Source of the DNA: Colius striatus
Lineage: Eukaryota; Chordata; Aves; Coliiformes; Coliidae
NCBI RefSeq assembly: GCF_028858725.1
Contig: NC_084771.1
Coordinates: forward strand, 9,638,915 to 9,702,914
Reading direction: 5' to 3'
Length of the DNA: 64,000 nucleotides
Below, piece by piece: positions 1-12,800 of the stretch. Position numbers and translations under genes: made by a program. The first letter of the stretch is position 1. The number at the start of each line of letters is the position of its first letter. The notes below the pieces were generated by a model that did no database searches, was not told where the DNA came from, and saw nothing but the letters and a program-made list of their open reading frames with translations.

Positions 1-184
1 GTTCCTTATTGATAGTATCACATGGCATTCTGGCTGTCCAGCACTTACTGTCTCTTTTTGTCTTCTTTACAAATACATTTTCACGTTAGATTAATCTCAT
101 TAGAAGGAATGAGAGGTAAAAATGTTTCCCACTTGCCTGTATTTTAAATACTTTCTCTGCTCCACTCGTGACTTTTGCTTCTAG

Positions 185-305
185 TACCACATGTCCTACG
201 CTGACCAAGAGCGCTACGAGAATGAGGAACGGCCAGAGGTGCAGAGGCAAATCCTGGCTGAAATCGCAAGGAAGCTGCCGGTGTACACCCGAACAGGGAG
301 TGGAG
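185..305 (+). CDS. ZDHHC15: ZDHHC15 exon a (pre-CRD segment)
   Basis: Acceptor TTCTAG is at 179-184 and the donor GT at 306-307. The 40 codons plus 1 nt encode the cytoplasmic loop before the zinc domain, including [17 protein letters not shown] and [11 protein letters not shown]. The reading frame enters at a codon boundary. The sequence at 1-184 is the end of the preceding intron; no exon is seen there. Confidence 0.95.
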
Positions 306-3300
306 GTCAGCTGGGCACAGAGCTGCAGCTCGTCAAGCACACTGAAGCAGCACGTGGCAGTCCAGATGATGCTGCCAACCAGCCAGCAGCGTGTTCCTAA
401 TGCCACTGCCTGCACCGAGTAACTCCCGTGCAAATAGTTTTAATGCCTTTTCTCTTCGATTTTATTGTTTGGGAAAACAGCAAAGCCTTGAACATTTCTG
501 TTCATCTTCAGTGGGGTATCAGGTGCTGCCTTTGAGAAGCACTCTGGTTACCCTGTGTGTTCACAGTCCAAAAGCCTCCTTGCCTTGCCTGTACTAATAG
601 CAATAGAATGACAAAATCTGTTGTTGTTTTGAGTTAAAGTGGAGTTTAGCTTAGAGTTACAGGGTGTAATTCTGTGAACAGATTTCTGGACCTTGATCTA
701 AATTAAATGCATACTGCACTCCTTTCAGAGCTGTAAAGAAACCCAAGTTCATATTGGAGGCTTTGACCTGTTTGTTTCTATCAGACAAGGCAAAGAATGC
801 TGAAGTAAGGACTTGCTTTAGAAACAACTGTCAAACTGGAACATATGTAAAGTCTGAGTAAACATGGAAGCTAGAGAGAAGTATACCATTTTGTTCTATT
901 GCTTTTAAGCTTCTTGTCTGCTTTACAGTGATGATTATCCCTCCCAAGAATTATGAGCATTGCTTATCTAGTTATGACTTGGCAGCAAAAACCATCAGTG
1001 AAAGCACTGATCTTTTGAAGTGATAGAGGAAAGAACACGAGTAGTTAGGAAATGAGCAAAATGTTAACTAACAGGTGAAACAAAAGGCTATTTTGTTATT
1101 TGCTAGTGTGTCTTCATTTGCTTTATGTGTCTTTAATTTCAGGCATTCGATTCTGTGATAGATGCCAGCTGATAAAACCTGACCGTTGCCACCACTGCTC
1201 TGTATGTGCTGTGTAAGTTACTGGGTTGTTTTGTGAGTAGAGTCACCCCAGAGGCATGCAATGGGCTGGGCCTTCACATGGCTTTTCAGGTGTAAAGGTC
1301 CCCAAACGGTCTCTGTATTTCTGCTGTTTGTCACCCTGAAGTGTTTGCAGCTCCCACACCTACAAGTGTATCAATATTGGTTGTTAGGAAGTATACCATC
1401 AAGTGAAAAATAACTGATTAACCTAGGTAGGTTTAACGAAAGTATGATTTTTACTTTAAATATATCTATATATTTAATATCCCAGGCCTATACTTGTGGT
1501 GTTTTGCAAAAGTTTTCATCCCTCCAGGGCAGAAATCAGTTTCCTATAATTTTACCTCACAGAGTACCAAAGACATTGCTGAAATGTCCTTGGCTTGAGA
1601 AAGTAATAAATGTTCCATCTTAAAATTGTACTTACCTTAAAAAATTCACAGAGACAGTATCATCTTGAGTTTGTCATGTAGAAACCTCACCACAAATCCA
1701 GGGTTTTGCTGTTGGTCTGCAGTTGGCAATTAAACACCACATGAAAATCTGGTTTTCTTTTTCCTCCTTTGGCAGATGCGTGCTGAAAATGGATCATCAC
1801 TGCCCGTGGTATGTTCTAGATGTTGGTTTGTAGTTCTCTGAAAAGCTGTTTGAGTGCATTTCTTCCACAGAATAGTGTCTGTGTGCCTCTTTCATTTGAC
1901 ACCATGCATCCCTTTATGTTGGGAAAGTTATCAAGTGATCACACTTTGAAACTGCCTGAAATATTTGATATTTCGAAAGGCAGATCATTCATGTCTGTTC
2001 CATAACCTCTGCAAAATAGCTGCTATGTCAGTATGAATTCAAACCCAACTGCTAATTCAGTCCTTGACTGTTATTCAGATGTTAAAGGGACTTCAGCATA
2101 GCCTTTCATTTGGGGTATCTGACTGTTTCAGCATGCAGTTGGTGGTTGCTTTCAATGGGAATATTTGCACATGGGTTGTTTTGGAAACGGTGCCCGCCAC
2201 CTGTGCATGGACACACACAGTTTGTGTAGAATGGTGCATGGATGAATCCAGCTTTGTACTTTTTTGAGAATTGGTGCCATGAAATTTCTTAAACTCTTCC
2301 TTTTTTCTTAAAAAAAGGAAGATTTCAGAAATCAGAAGCAACACAAACATTTCCCCACCTGAACCTCCCTGGTAATCCCAAATTTTAGAGGATTTTTTAA
2401 ACCTGAGCTTTCAGTCAAACATCCTACTATTTTTTTCTGCCTTCCTTTATTCCTCTTTAGAGTTTCCCTGTGCCTGGAGAATTATAACCAAATTTGTCCT
2501 GACTTGGTTTATATGAAAACAGACCAACAGTGGTGAATCTGGCTCCTGAGTTTTGCCAGTGAATACAGTAACCCAGAAATCCCAGACCCAATTAGCTCTG
2601 CAGACAAGAAACAGACACTGAGTAATTAGAGCCTGTGTGACAGATCTACCAGTGGTACCAACTGCAAAGCAGATTCCAAATGACAAACTGTCCCTGTACT
2701 GGGCATAGCAAGGAGTTTGCAAGCTAAAAACAGAGACCTCAGATCTGTTTCATGTTGGCCACTAAGGGGAGCCAGGTATTGCCAAAACGGGGTGGTGTAA
2801 TCCAGAGGCTTAATGAAACCAAAAGCATTGTCATGTTCTTGTGTTACACCTGTGTGCTGAACAGATCCTGATTTCAACTTTGCTTTTGTTCTCCAGGGTG
2901 AATAACTGCATTGGATTTTCTAACTACAAATTCTTTCTCCTGTTCTTAGCCTATTCTCTGTTGTATTGCTTGTATATTGCTGCAACAGTCTTCAAGTATT
3001 TCATTAAGTATTGGACAGTAAGTGGTGAAATCTGGTTTCTTTTTCATGTCCTATGAGTCTGGTGGGGTTTAGTCACTCCTGTTACTGTTTGGCTTTCAGT
3101 CACTGAAGGGTCTGCATTTCAGCCTGAAGGTTTTTTCCTGGGCCCTTTTCTGAGTATAGCTCCCACGAAATGTCTGAACTGGAGAAAGTGAGAAGCAAAG
3201 AGACCTCGGGAATTTCACCCTGTAGGGTTAGCTTCTGGCAAACAAAAGTGATGTCCTTTCCCTTGCCTTGTGTTTGCGTGTACCTATCTCAGAATCTTTG

Positions 3301-6300
3301 GTATCAAAGTATAACACCCTGGTGTTGATCTGTACACATTTACTGAACAATATCAAACCCCCCTGTTTATTTTCTAATCCCCAGATGAGTCCTTTCTCAA
3401 CTGAAAAGTTGGCTGAAATAACATATGCTGCTTGCTTGGTTATTGATTCCCATTCACATTGCAATGCCAACTGACAGTTCCAGGGAGACTCTACCCTTCT
3501 GTCTCTAGTTTCCATATCCCCTCAGCTGCTAACACTGCAGGACTGTGTTTAAGTAACTTCACTTTGCTGTGCACTAATTCTTTACATTTCTCTTGTTTTC
3601 ATGGCTAATCACTTACATAAAATGCTTCCAGAGACCCTCATGGGATGCTGGCTGGGATTGTTTCTTAGGCTGAGGAAGCAGAGACTTGAGCTCTGTGGCT
3701 GCATATATGGGATAGGCAAAGGCTGAGATGGAATTTGTTCCCTTTGGGTCCCCACAGTCTGTCTGTAGGTGTGTGCTTAGGAGGAGCTCTGGCACTTGAC
3801 TCTCCTACCGTAGAAGGAAATCAAGACCCTGCTTGGTTTTTAGACATTGCCAAACCCTCTGTGCTCTGTTCCAACACTACTCGAGTGCTATAGCCAGGCA
3901 GCCTAGGTTTGCTTGGTGTGCCTTACATTGCAAGGGGTGCAGAACCTCAGTATATGCCCAGGAAATAGCAGATCGTGAACAGGGCTCCATGAGTTTGCGC
4001 CCACTCGTGCACGGGTGGGGCCCTGTTACATGCAAGGAGGTGGCTGCAAAACCCCACTTTCTGCTTTGGGTACAGGAGGGGAAATGAGCCAGATAATTTC
4101 TTTGTCTCTTCTTGCTTTTTATAATAGGATGTCACTTTTGTGTATACAAAACAAAGACTTTCCAGCTTTTATTTGTTCTTATCACTGTGTTCTGTGTTCC
4201 AGGGTGAGCTGACTAATGGACGTTCCAAATTTCACATCCTTTTCCTTCTCTTTGTGGCAGTCATGTTCTTTGTAAGCCTTATGTTTCTCTTTGGCTACCA
4301 TTGTTGGCTCGTTAGTAGGAACAGGTCTACTTTAGGTAAGTCTCTTGCCTCTTACTTCTTTAAGTAAGACACACCAAAAGTGCTGTAAGAAGATAAACAC
4401 CAAAAAAGGCATTTGTGTTCTGCTTCTATACCTTCCTGCTGGTTTATGAGGGAGGAAGATTTAAGATCTTGGCACAACGCTGCAGAAATTTGTCACTTCA
4501 GATGAGCTGCATTTATTAGCTGATGTGACAAAAGCTTTGGTAGGGAAATGAGAACCTTAAAGTGTAAATGTCCAATTATAAAAAACATTCTGCATAATTA
4601 CATTTGCTGTGAAATTAATGCAGCTTCTCAAGAGTAATGGTTCTTTATGCTCACATGCTGGACTGCCTCCTAAACCAGCTCAGTAAGGTTGGGAAACACA
4701 GTGTCCATCTTCACTGACGAAGACATTGTGACTGTAAAACCAATGGCATGAAAATCTGAAGCAGTAAGATTTTTGTCTTTCCTCAGATAAGAGTTTTGGA
4801 TGTAGTTTTATAACAAAACTACACAATCCATCAGATTTTGTGTACTTAACTTCAAAACTCATTTAATGGAGAACTGAAGCTCATCTATCCCAAAACATCA
4901 CTCTGCAGCAGCTTGGAAAGGAGATAAAATTGTTTCTAGTGCACTCTAGGTTCTCCTCCCCTCTCTTTCCCTAATCTAATGTCTCACCATAACAGAGAGT
5001 CTATTTGCATATGTTTGTTCCTAATGTGTGTTCATTATATCATTAATGAATGAGGCAATTTAAATCTCCAGTGCCACTTCTGAAATATGCATTGAAGACC
5101 AACCTACTTAATTCTGCAGATTTTCTTCCTTTAGAAATTTCTACCAACAAGTCTGAGGCCAAGATCTTCTAGTTCTCCAGGTTAAACAAAGCGCTTGCAC
5201 TTCAGTTTGACTGTTCCCTAAGGTTCAGTTGCAAGACCAAACTCCTGCCTGAGGTTTGAAAGTCTTCACAGGCCTGCAAAATGAAAAACATAATCCCCTC
5301 TATTACTTTGAAACTCGGTGTCTTTGCAATGCTAGTTGATTACCTGTTGAATCCTGTTGTCTTTAGATGGCTACAACACACAATCCTGTTTCTGAGTGTT
5401 TGATGTCGATTTTCATGTTCTCTCCACTGAAATTGTGTGTAGAGGCTTTCTCAGCTCCAGTCTTTCAAAATGGCCCAGATAAAAATGGATTCAATCTTGG
5501 CTTTGTAAAGAATCTTCAGCAAGTGTTTGGAGAAGAAAAAAAGCTCTGGTTACTACCTATTGCCTCTAGGTAAGTAAAACTCAAGTCAGTGTTAAAAGGT
5601 GACGCAATTAACTGAAGGGACTAGGGACTAAGTTCTAAATGTCTGCGACAGCCTCATCGTGTGTTTGGTGAGTGGTTTGGTTGACTCTGTTGTGCATCAT
5701 CGTAAAGGCACCACAAACATCATCTCTGTTAATCCTGTTCACCAGAAGTCTGGAAGGGAAAGGGCTTGGAGGGATAAATGTGCTGCAGAGGGTGTTTGGA
5801 CTCTTCCTGGACTGGTGTGGCAGACGTGTGGATGGGTGTTCACTTTGAAGATGCTGTTTCCTTCACCTGTCAAACACTGTTTCTGCCAGAGGAGACTGTT
5901 TCTTAATGTAGGGGAAGAAGGTGTTTTGGTACTTAACAGACCAGTAGTTAAGAACAAGTTTGCAGATACAACATGTCAAAATTGTCACTCTTCAGAGTTA
6001 CCTGCTGCTCTTTACAGTGTCCTGCTCTGCCTTTTTCCATGCAGCCAGGGTGATGGACATTTTTTCCCAATGAGAGCTTTGTGTGAAGCTCAGAATCCTC
6101 TCCTAGCCAATGAAGAGCAGTGGGAAGATGATGGAATAGATGCAGAGCCTCATGGTAAGGTAACACTAAAGACAATCAGTTGTGTCTTGACCTACAACTA
6201 AAGGATGAATTCCAGGAGCTGATCAAGTAGAAGAATGATGTGTGTTAAGTCATTGGGCAGCTCTGACTTTACTACTGAACATAGACTCAAAATAAGCCCT

Positions 6301-7446
6301 ACTTTGGAGTGAACTCTGGGGTTCTTTTCAGTAGCTTTCTGCCAGCAAGTAAGTGAAGTGAGAGGTTGTTACAAGTTACAAGAAGCGAGAAAAGGAAATT
6401 TCCACAAAACGACTGTATTTACATGTAAATGGTGCTTCATGCAGCACAGTAATCGGAGACATAAAGCTGTGCCTGTAAACATGAAAAGACTAAGGGTGTT
6501 TTTAAGTGCATTTATCCTCTGAGAGGTTGTGAAAACAAGCTTGCAATCACCTGAACACAGTGATACATCTGGGTACTTGGGTTGTTCATCTTTATTGCAA
6601 GAGTGAAGCAGCTCATTTGGGTCTGACGTGTGCCAAGCAATGTGCTCATCTGCACAGCAGAAATGTGCTGAGAGCAGTGTGAGGTGAGCTGGCCTGCTTG
6701 TACAAGGGATGTGATCAGGTTCTGAAATGCAAACATACTTTTTATGCTCTGGATGTCCTGTCCTGAACAGAAAAAAAGCTTGATAGCCACATCTATTCTT
6801 TGATGATTTTTGTTAGATCGATTCAAAATTAGTGTAAGGATTCTTTACTGTTACATTTATCTGTTTGAACTTGGTTTTTTTCTGTGCAGATTTACCTCCC
6901 AGCTTTGGTCTTTGGAGAATCAGTAGATGTCAGAATATCAGGGCTCATGTCAGAAACCTCAGTTACCATGTCTTGAGGGTTCAGAGATCCTGTCAGTAAA
7001 TTGAGGATGGGCTCATATTTTTTCTTTACTCCTGCTTTCTCGCTGCTGCTTCACTTTTTTCTAAGGCATCAGCAAACAAAATACTCTAAGCTTAGTTTTC
7101 AGTTACTTCTAATAGAAGTGAACCAGCATTGTTTTCTGACCAGAAAGACCTGAAATGGTCCATCACAACTGAAAGGTCTTTGTCTTTGTGGCTTTAAAGC
7201 TTGTGACTCAGTTCTCAAATAGATAAAGACAATAATGGAGTAAGCTCAGTTTAAAAACTACTGTTCAGTTATCTCTGACAAATGGTTGTTTGTTTTTGTT
7301 TGGAATGATTCTTAAAACCATACTCCCATCCTTCATGAAAAGCATTCTCAGCAAGATAAACAGATTTGCTTCCCTCTAACTACTTTGTTTTTCACCGTAC
7401 AGATTCTAGTGAAGCTGCATCTCTTGCCATAGAAAAGGAGACATAG
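185..7446 (+). CDS. ZDHHC15: ZDHHC15, palmitoyltransferase, 3' part (8 coding exons, 5' end outside window)
   Basis: Integral membrane S-acyltransferase of the DHHC family. The family acts at Golgi and endosomal membranes and transfers palmitate from palmitoyl-CoA to substrate cysteines. Joined exons 185-305, 1143-1212, 1776-1808, 2897-3017, 4203-4335, 5443-5569, 6045-6154 and 7403-7446 give 759 nt, that is 252 codons plus TAG, which matches the C-terminal three quarters of the 337-residue human protein. Visible in order are the zinc-binding cysteine-rich domain, the DHHC active site with catalytic Cys at 1801-1803, TM3 in exon 2897-3017, TM4 in exon 4203-4335, the TTxE-type motif (here STLE), the NGFNLGF...QQVFG cytoplasmic motif and the conserved NPLLANEE tail. 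It is convergent with UPRT. DHHC20 and DHHC2 are relatives, but the tail and synteny fit ZDHHC15. The first cytoplasmic and TM1-TM2 exons lie upstream. Confidence 0.97.
1143..1212 (+). CDS. ZDHHC15: ZDHHC15 exon b (cysteine-rich domain)
   Basis: Acceptor TTTCAG ends at 1142; the donor is GTAAGT at 1213. It encodes the zinc-binding part of the DHHC-CRD, with the spacing [12 protein letters not shown] and S-V-C. The GGC codon is split across the upstream junction and GTA (Val) across the downstream one. Human has Met at that last position. Confidence 0.95.
1776..1808 (+). CDS. ZDHHC15: ZDHHC15 33-nt microexon with the DHHC active site
   Basis: A 33-nt exon between acceptor GGCAG (ends 1775) and donor GTATGT (1809). 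It encodes [10 protein letters not shown] plus the start of Trp; the nucleophilic Cys codon is 1801-1803. Being so short, it has no usable ORF of its own and was found by frame and motif. Confidence 0.95.
2897..3017 (+). CDS. ZDHHC15: ZDHHC15 exon d (VNNCIGF and third membrane segment)
   Basis: Acceptor CTCCAG ends at 2896; the donor GTAAGT starts at 3018. The 121 nt complete the DHHC core ([14 protein letters not shown]) and encode a hydrophobic segment, [18 protein letters not shown], ending in KYW-T. This exon and its flanking introns also exist as an inverted copy at 34503-36094. Confidence 0.96.
4203..4335 (+). CDS. ZDHHC15: ZDHHC15 exon e (fourth membrane segment)
   Basis: Acceptor TTCCAG ends at 4202; the donor GTAAGT starts at 4336. 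It encodes [10 protein letters not shown], then a long hydrophobic helix ([20 protein letters not shown]), then [13 protein letters not shown]. The family TTxE motif spans the exon 5' junction and reads S-T-L-E, with Ser where human has Thr. Confidence 0.96.
5443..5569 (+). CDS. ZDHHC15: ZDHHC15 exon f (cytoplasmic C-terminal motif)
   Basis: Acceptor GTGTAG ends at 5442; the donor GTAAGT starts at 5570. It encodes [30 protein letters not shown] and [10 protein letters not shown]. The NGF...QVFG stretch is the conserved C-terminal cytoplasmic motif of the DHHC2/15/20 group. Confidence 0.96.
6045..6154 (+). CDS. ZDHHC15: ZDHHC15 exon g
   Basis: Acceptor ATGCAG ends at 6044; the donor GTAAGG starts at 6155. 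It encodes [29 protein letters not shown] and GIDAEPH. The longer open frame from 5659 through this exon is intron read-through and not a separate gene. Confidence 0.95.
7403..7446 (+). CDS. ZDHHC15: ZDHHC15 last coding exon and stop
   Basis: Acceptor CGTACAG ends at 7402. The 44 nt encode [14 protein letters not shown] followed by TAG at 7444-7446, against the similar human end SSSLAVETET-stop. The exon must continue as 3' UTR, whose end I cannot place. Confidence 0.93.
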
Positions 7447-10400
7447 CAGTTTGAAAATGCAGCAGCATGAAGCTTGTTCAGAAAGGTCAGTGTTTCTTTG
7501 TTACCTTCAAACCAGTGGCTGTGCAGGGAAGTTATTAGTATTTCACCAATATTTTTCCATCTTGTCCAGAAGTGTATTGTTTAAGAGAAGCTAAAAGCAA
7601 ACAGTAGCTCTCCAGGAGCCCTGGGCTGATGCTGATGTGGTTAACACCAGAGCCAAAAGCCCTCTTGGCAGGAGAGGTTGCAGCGCCTCTGGTAGATGTG
7701 GCAGGAACAACTCTTGCCACTTGACTGGTACAACTGCAAGGTTAGAAGTCGGTTTGGTGATTCAAGAATGCTGTGGGAAGGTGCAGATACAGTCTGGAAA
7801 GAAACTGAAGTTGAGAGCCAAGTTGCAGTTGGGAATAGATGGAAGTGACTTGTAATGCCCACATCAGCTGCTACTGTCTTATCAGTCTTTTTTCATCAGG
7901 GAGAAACTTGGGTACAGCAACAGCTGGTAGTTTGGGAAAGATGCTGCCACCAGAATGTTCCCTGCTCTGTAATCTCTTCTGACGTTGGTGTCAGCAGGGA
8001 GACACCCTGCACATGGCCTGATGCAGTAAAGCTGCAGCCTCTTCAGGCTCCATGAAACATCTGCACAGTGGAGTGTCACTGCCCATGATCCTGGGAGTCT
8101 CCTCTGCTGTCCCATGGGCAGGAGGTGGAGGGAGCAGACAGAAGATGCCCCCATTTCCCATGCTTGTTGAAGAGCTGTATTTGTGTGGCTAAGAGCTGGA
8201 ACCCACAACCTTATTCTGCACACAAGAGACTTTATAGATGGGCTTCTTACACAGATGTGACTCCAGTTTCTTCCACTGAGAAGAAAACCCCCAAAGTATG
8301 TTTTCTGTCAATAGTGGGGACTGAACACTGACCTTCTACTGGGGGAGTGAAAAAATGGCACCTTCCCTGGCATTCTGCCTGGATTTAAGTCAATGCTCAA
8401 AGTCAGGGTTAGGCAGCCATCCTACCTCAGGTCACTGCTTATAGCAGCTCATTTATCTTAATTTAAATTTCAGCTTCCCTCTCAGGAGCCAACATCTCTT
8501 CTCTTGGCACGGACTTGAGTTTTGAGAGGCAGCAAATGAGTGGATCTTCAAGATCAGAAAACATCCTGAAGTATTGTCTGATTGGAATCTGCATTCTAGA
8601 GTGCTTCTCCAGAAATCCTGCTATCCAGACCTTTCAAGGCTTTACAAGTTTGAGTTACAGAGTGAGCAGAACAGTTTGGCAGAGTGATTGTGGCCAATCT
8701 TATTTGGCCTGCTTTCTTTATTTTGTAAATAATAGATATTTTTTATTCAGAACAGGTGAAGGTATTGATGTGAGTGTGTTTCCAAAGGCCTTTTCATTTT
8801 GCAAACATCAGGGACTTGAGCTACTGACATTCTTACAAGCCATAATATTCTTGGGGGTGGTATTTATTTTGAGACTGATTCTCCAGCCTGCCCTCAGAAG
8901 TGACATTTTATAATGTCTTTAAAGTTCTGAGTCCATTCAGCTCAATGACAGACAGACTCACTTGTATTTGGCACTGAATTGAGTGTTGAAAGGGAAAGTG
9001 CTGAACATGCATTTTTTATATACATGTGCAGCTGTGTGGGAAACTAAAATATTCACATTGCCAGGGTCAAGATTCAAGAATATTGTGGCTGTAGATTTTA
9101 TTAAAGAAAAAGGTTAGGAGGGTGTAATTGTCTTAAAATTCTCGTGCCCTGTAAGCCCAGTCCCACTTGCAGGCACCTAAAATGCAAGAGAGAGCTTTGC
9201 ACAATACAGTTTGTACTAACTCTTAGGGCTAAAAAATCAAGTCACTCCTGGCTCACTGTTTGATGGGAATTTGTGTGTTTGTGGAGTCAGAAGATGTAAA
9301 TTGGAAATGTGCACTGAAAGTTCAGCTCCAGCAGTGGTGTTTGGAGTTGACACCCCAGCAAGGTGGGGTTTGGCTCATAATGCTGAAGCGACAGCTGATG
9401 CACTGAATTTGTTCAGACTTCTTCCTCAGTGAATGTAGTGACTGGTGGTTCCAAAGTTCTTCAGCACAAAGAGGTGATGGGGTTTTGTCTTTGTTTAGCT
9501 CATAAGCAGTTGAAGGAAGGTGTCTCTGGTTTTGTTCTGTGGAATGGAACTGAGAGTTTGCTGGCAGGGTTATCGGCTTTTTTCTGGACCTGAGTCCTTT
9601 TTTTTTATCTGCATGATTCAGACCTGGCAGCTCCCTGGCTGGTGTGTGGATTGGGTGCATGCTCACAGTGTCAGCATACTGCCTTTAAGATCATTTGTTC
9701 CCATTCCCCATCTCAGTTTGTGTTTGGTTCTCAGCCTGTTTGTGGTGACAGTGACTACAGCAGCAGTTTGCATGTCATGAGAAATTACCTGAGAAGTATC
9801 TGTGTAGTGACAAAGGCTTTGCCTACATACTAACTCCTCTTTTCCTCTGCTTACTCTGCCTCTGCTACCAGTGGAAATGTGTTAATGAGAAAGAAGAGAG
9901 TCTTGCAGGTATTTAGGGCAGAAGGGTTTTGTTGGCTTAGCTTTACGTAGCCAAGGGCAGTGGATCTGAAAGGAAAGGCTGGTCCCCTGGCCATGAGGCT
10001 GCTCAGCCATGTGGCCCAGGCCTCTGGCTGCATCTGTGGTGCTGGTTGCTGTCAGGGTTACTGGGATGAGACCATGAAAGCTGGAGTAGGACCAGCAGAT
10101 GCTGCCTGTGATTCTGCCATCAGCCATCAGGTAGTAATGACAGTGGCTGAAGTGGCAGCTGGGGCTGCAGGTGTCAGACTGGCCAGGAGAGTGAAAGGGC
10201 TAAACAACACCACAGCTGCAGTACCTTAAATCAGGGCACACAGGTGTGAGTTCAGGCACAGCACAGCCTCCCTTCCCTTTGCCCAGCCTGGCAGGGAGGA
10301 GCTGTTCTGCTCTCAGAGCTTCCCCAGGTGGGTGTTGCTGTGTGGGAGTCCCAGTGCTCCCGCTGGACCTTGCTGCTGTACTGACCACTGACAGCCACCT

Positions 10401-12200
10401 CCTCACCTCTCTCCCTTCCCTCCCATTTACATTCAGGTACACTGATCTCTTTAAACAAAACAAGATAGATAAAACATCATATTGATGTTTCTATGGTATT
10501 GTGTCAAGTCCTCTCCTTGGCCAGTGAGTCCTGGCTGAGGGATTAAGATTTCTGCAAGCCTCAGTGCACTGCAGTTTTGTCTCTTGCTGAACTGGTACGG
10601 GATGTTTTTGGAGCAGAACAGGATTATCTCTTTAACCAGGATGTTTTCAGCAGCCCATACCTGGTGCATGGTGTGCTGTCAGTGAGGAAATGCAGGTCAC
10701 TTCCCCCGGCACAGAGCAAGGAATGTTTCCTTCCTGGACAGACCACAGCTGCAACTCCCCAGACCCTGCACTAGCTGTAGTGTCTCAGTTCTGTTGCTGC
10801 TGTGGGCAGAAAGCACAACTCAGTGTTAGTTACCAAACCTGATGCATAAAGTCTGTAACATAACAGGAATGTGAAGTGTTGGGGGGGAAAGAGGATTTCC
10901 CTTTTCTTCCCCAGCCAGTGTGCTTTGATGTGTTCAGGTCCCGCTGCCTCCCGCAGCTGCTGCAGCAGCAGGACACTTGCAGTGTCGCAGGCTGAAGGGC
11001 AGGAGCGGGTGTGAGCAGGTGAGGCAGGTGCAGCTCACCAGTTACACCAGAGTTCGGTAACTTCAGGGTTTTGAAATTGATCCATAGTACTTGAAAATAC
11101 TTTGATTTTGTTGCTCTTTTTCCCATTCTGTCAGCTTCTGCTTTGTTACAGAACACTTGCAAACACAAACTCCTTCTGAAACCATCCGTGGGAGCACTGG
11201 CCGTGGCAGAGTGGCCACAACAGGCTGTGTGCTGTTACTGCCCAACGCCTCACCTCCCTTCCTGGTCAGGAACCATTTCTGCTCCTTTTTCCATCTCCCT
11301 TTGAGTCTTTCCTCTTTCTCCTGAACATTCAGTTACAATCTTACCAGCTTTCAGCTGTTTGTGCTGGCTGTTGGATGCCGTGGAGGTGAGTAGGTGCCAC
11401 TTTTAAGCAGTTGTGCCACATGCTTTCTTGGTGACTGATCCCAGTGTGTGTCAGGGATGGGTTTGTGATCCTCACCCTTCTGACCGTTTTGCTCAGAGCA
11501 GTGGGATCCAACATCCTGCCCTGCTCTCCTCTCTTCCCCAACTCTCCCATTTCATTTCCCACCTTCAGTTTGGAATGTAAACCGTGGGAAATAAAATGTA
11601 CATTTGCAGCTCAAACGTGAACTTATTAAGCTGGTTCTGCTCTCGTGCTGCTTGAAATAGGGTTTTACCTGTATGAGGTTTGAAGATTTACAGCAGCATT
11701 TGTAAAACCAGTGAGTAACAGACACTGGTTGGAAAAAAATGTTACGTTGAGGTGGGGAAAATCCCAATGAGAGGGACCAAGAGCTCATCTTTGCTTCTGA
11801 CTGCAGTTGTGCTCCAAAAGAAACGCCTGCTTGCATCACGTGCTCGTGTCCAGCAGCTCAGTGAGCTGAAGGCGTTCCTGCTCTGCCAGTACTTGAACTT
11901 TCCTTGAGTTAAACCTTGGGCAAAGTCCCGTGGGAAGCATGGAAACAAAATCCCTTGTCCTGCCCATCTCCTTTCTGGCCTGGGAAGGTGTGTACTGCAC
12001 CTTTGGAAGAGAAAGGGAAATCCAGCAGATTCTGGAAAGTGTTGGTGTACTTTTTTCCCTGGGAGGATGCAGGAGAAATTCCTCCTGTCAGCACCTGGCC
12101 TTGTGCTGATGTAAGGAACAGCCTGGGCTGGGGCAGAGGTGGCCTCCCCACAGGAGGAGGGATCTTCTTGTGCCAGGCAGTGGGAGGAACTGAATTAACT

Positions 12201-12229
12201 TGTGTGTGTGTGTGTGTGTATGTGTGTGT
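12201..12229. repeat. (GT)n microsatellite
   Basis: About 14 GT dinucleotides with one interruption (GTAT) in the ZDHHC15-UPRT interval. Confidence 0.9.
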
Positions 12230-12549
12230 TCTCCTTTCACAGGAGTTACACTGGTGGGTAGCTCGCTGCCCTACCCACCACACTGCAAGCAGGAGCTGTG
12301 TCAGAGGATTTCCAAATTGCACTGTCAGGGCAGGGAGCTTGTAACAGCTTCCCTTTGGCTGGTAATGTGAAACAGAAAAGGTCGTGTTGTTTTATAACTT
12401 ACTGTTTTTCATCTGAAAGTAACTCATTGACGTTGGCGATGAAAATGAGTTACTTAAACTCAGGATCTGATAACCACAGACTTACCTGTACCTTTGGATT
12501 CAGCACTGAGAGGAGTTTTTACCCTTCTGCTGAGGGGTTTTGCTGAGAT

Positions 12550-12800
12550 GCTCTGACTGGGCAGGACGAGGGGCAGCACCGGAGCTACAAGAACCATTCC
12601 AGGAGCTGGAGGCTGCGCTGTGTCCGGGGCTCCTCCCCCTCGGCTCCTGTTGCCCCGGGCACCGCAGCATCAGTTTCGCCGCGTTGCTTTGTTGCCTTCA
12701 GCCGCAGTTCAGGGACCAGCCGGGCGCGGCGCTGGCGGTTGTGCGTGCGGACGGTCCCCGCTGTTCTGCTCCGGTTCTGCTCCACTAAGGATCTGCCACG
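12550..12800. promoter_or_regulatory. Isolated CpG-dense patch
   Basis: About 250 bp rich in G+C and CpG (for example CCGGGCGCGGCGC near 12720), in contrast to AT-richer flanks. It lies downstream of ZDHHC15 and is far from both UPRT and ABCB7 starts. It could be an orphan CpG island, an alternative promoter or a GC-rich 3' UTR stretch. No TATA box or convincing first exon was seen. Confidence 0.35.

Larger units (their letters stand above)
306..7402. other. ZDHHC15 introns
   Basis: Seven introns of about 0.47 to 1.25 kb lie between the listed exons. I see no further coding exons, RNA genes or clear transposons in them. The segment 2546-3894 is the source or homologue of the inverted copy at 34.5-36.1 kb. 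Confidence 0.8.

Noticed and set aside
5659-6201. 180-codon + strand open frame
   Set aside because: It is intron read-through into ZDHHC15 exon 6045-6154 and out past its donor; only the exon part is homologous.
8515-8913. 132-codon + strand open frame in the ZDHHC15 3' flank
   Set aside because: AT-rich, no homology seen, lies where 3' UTR is expected.
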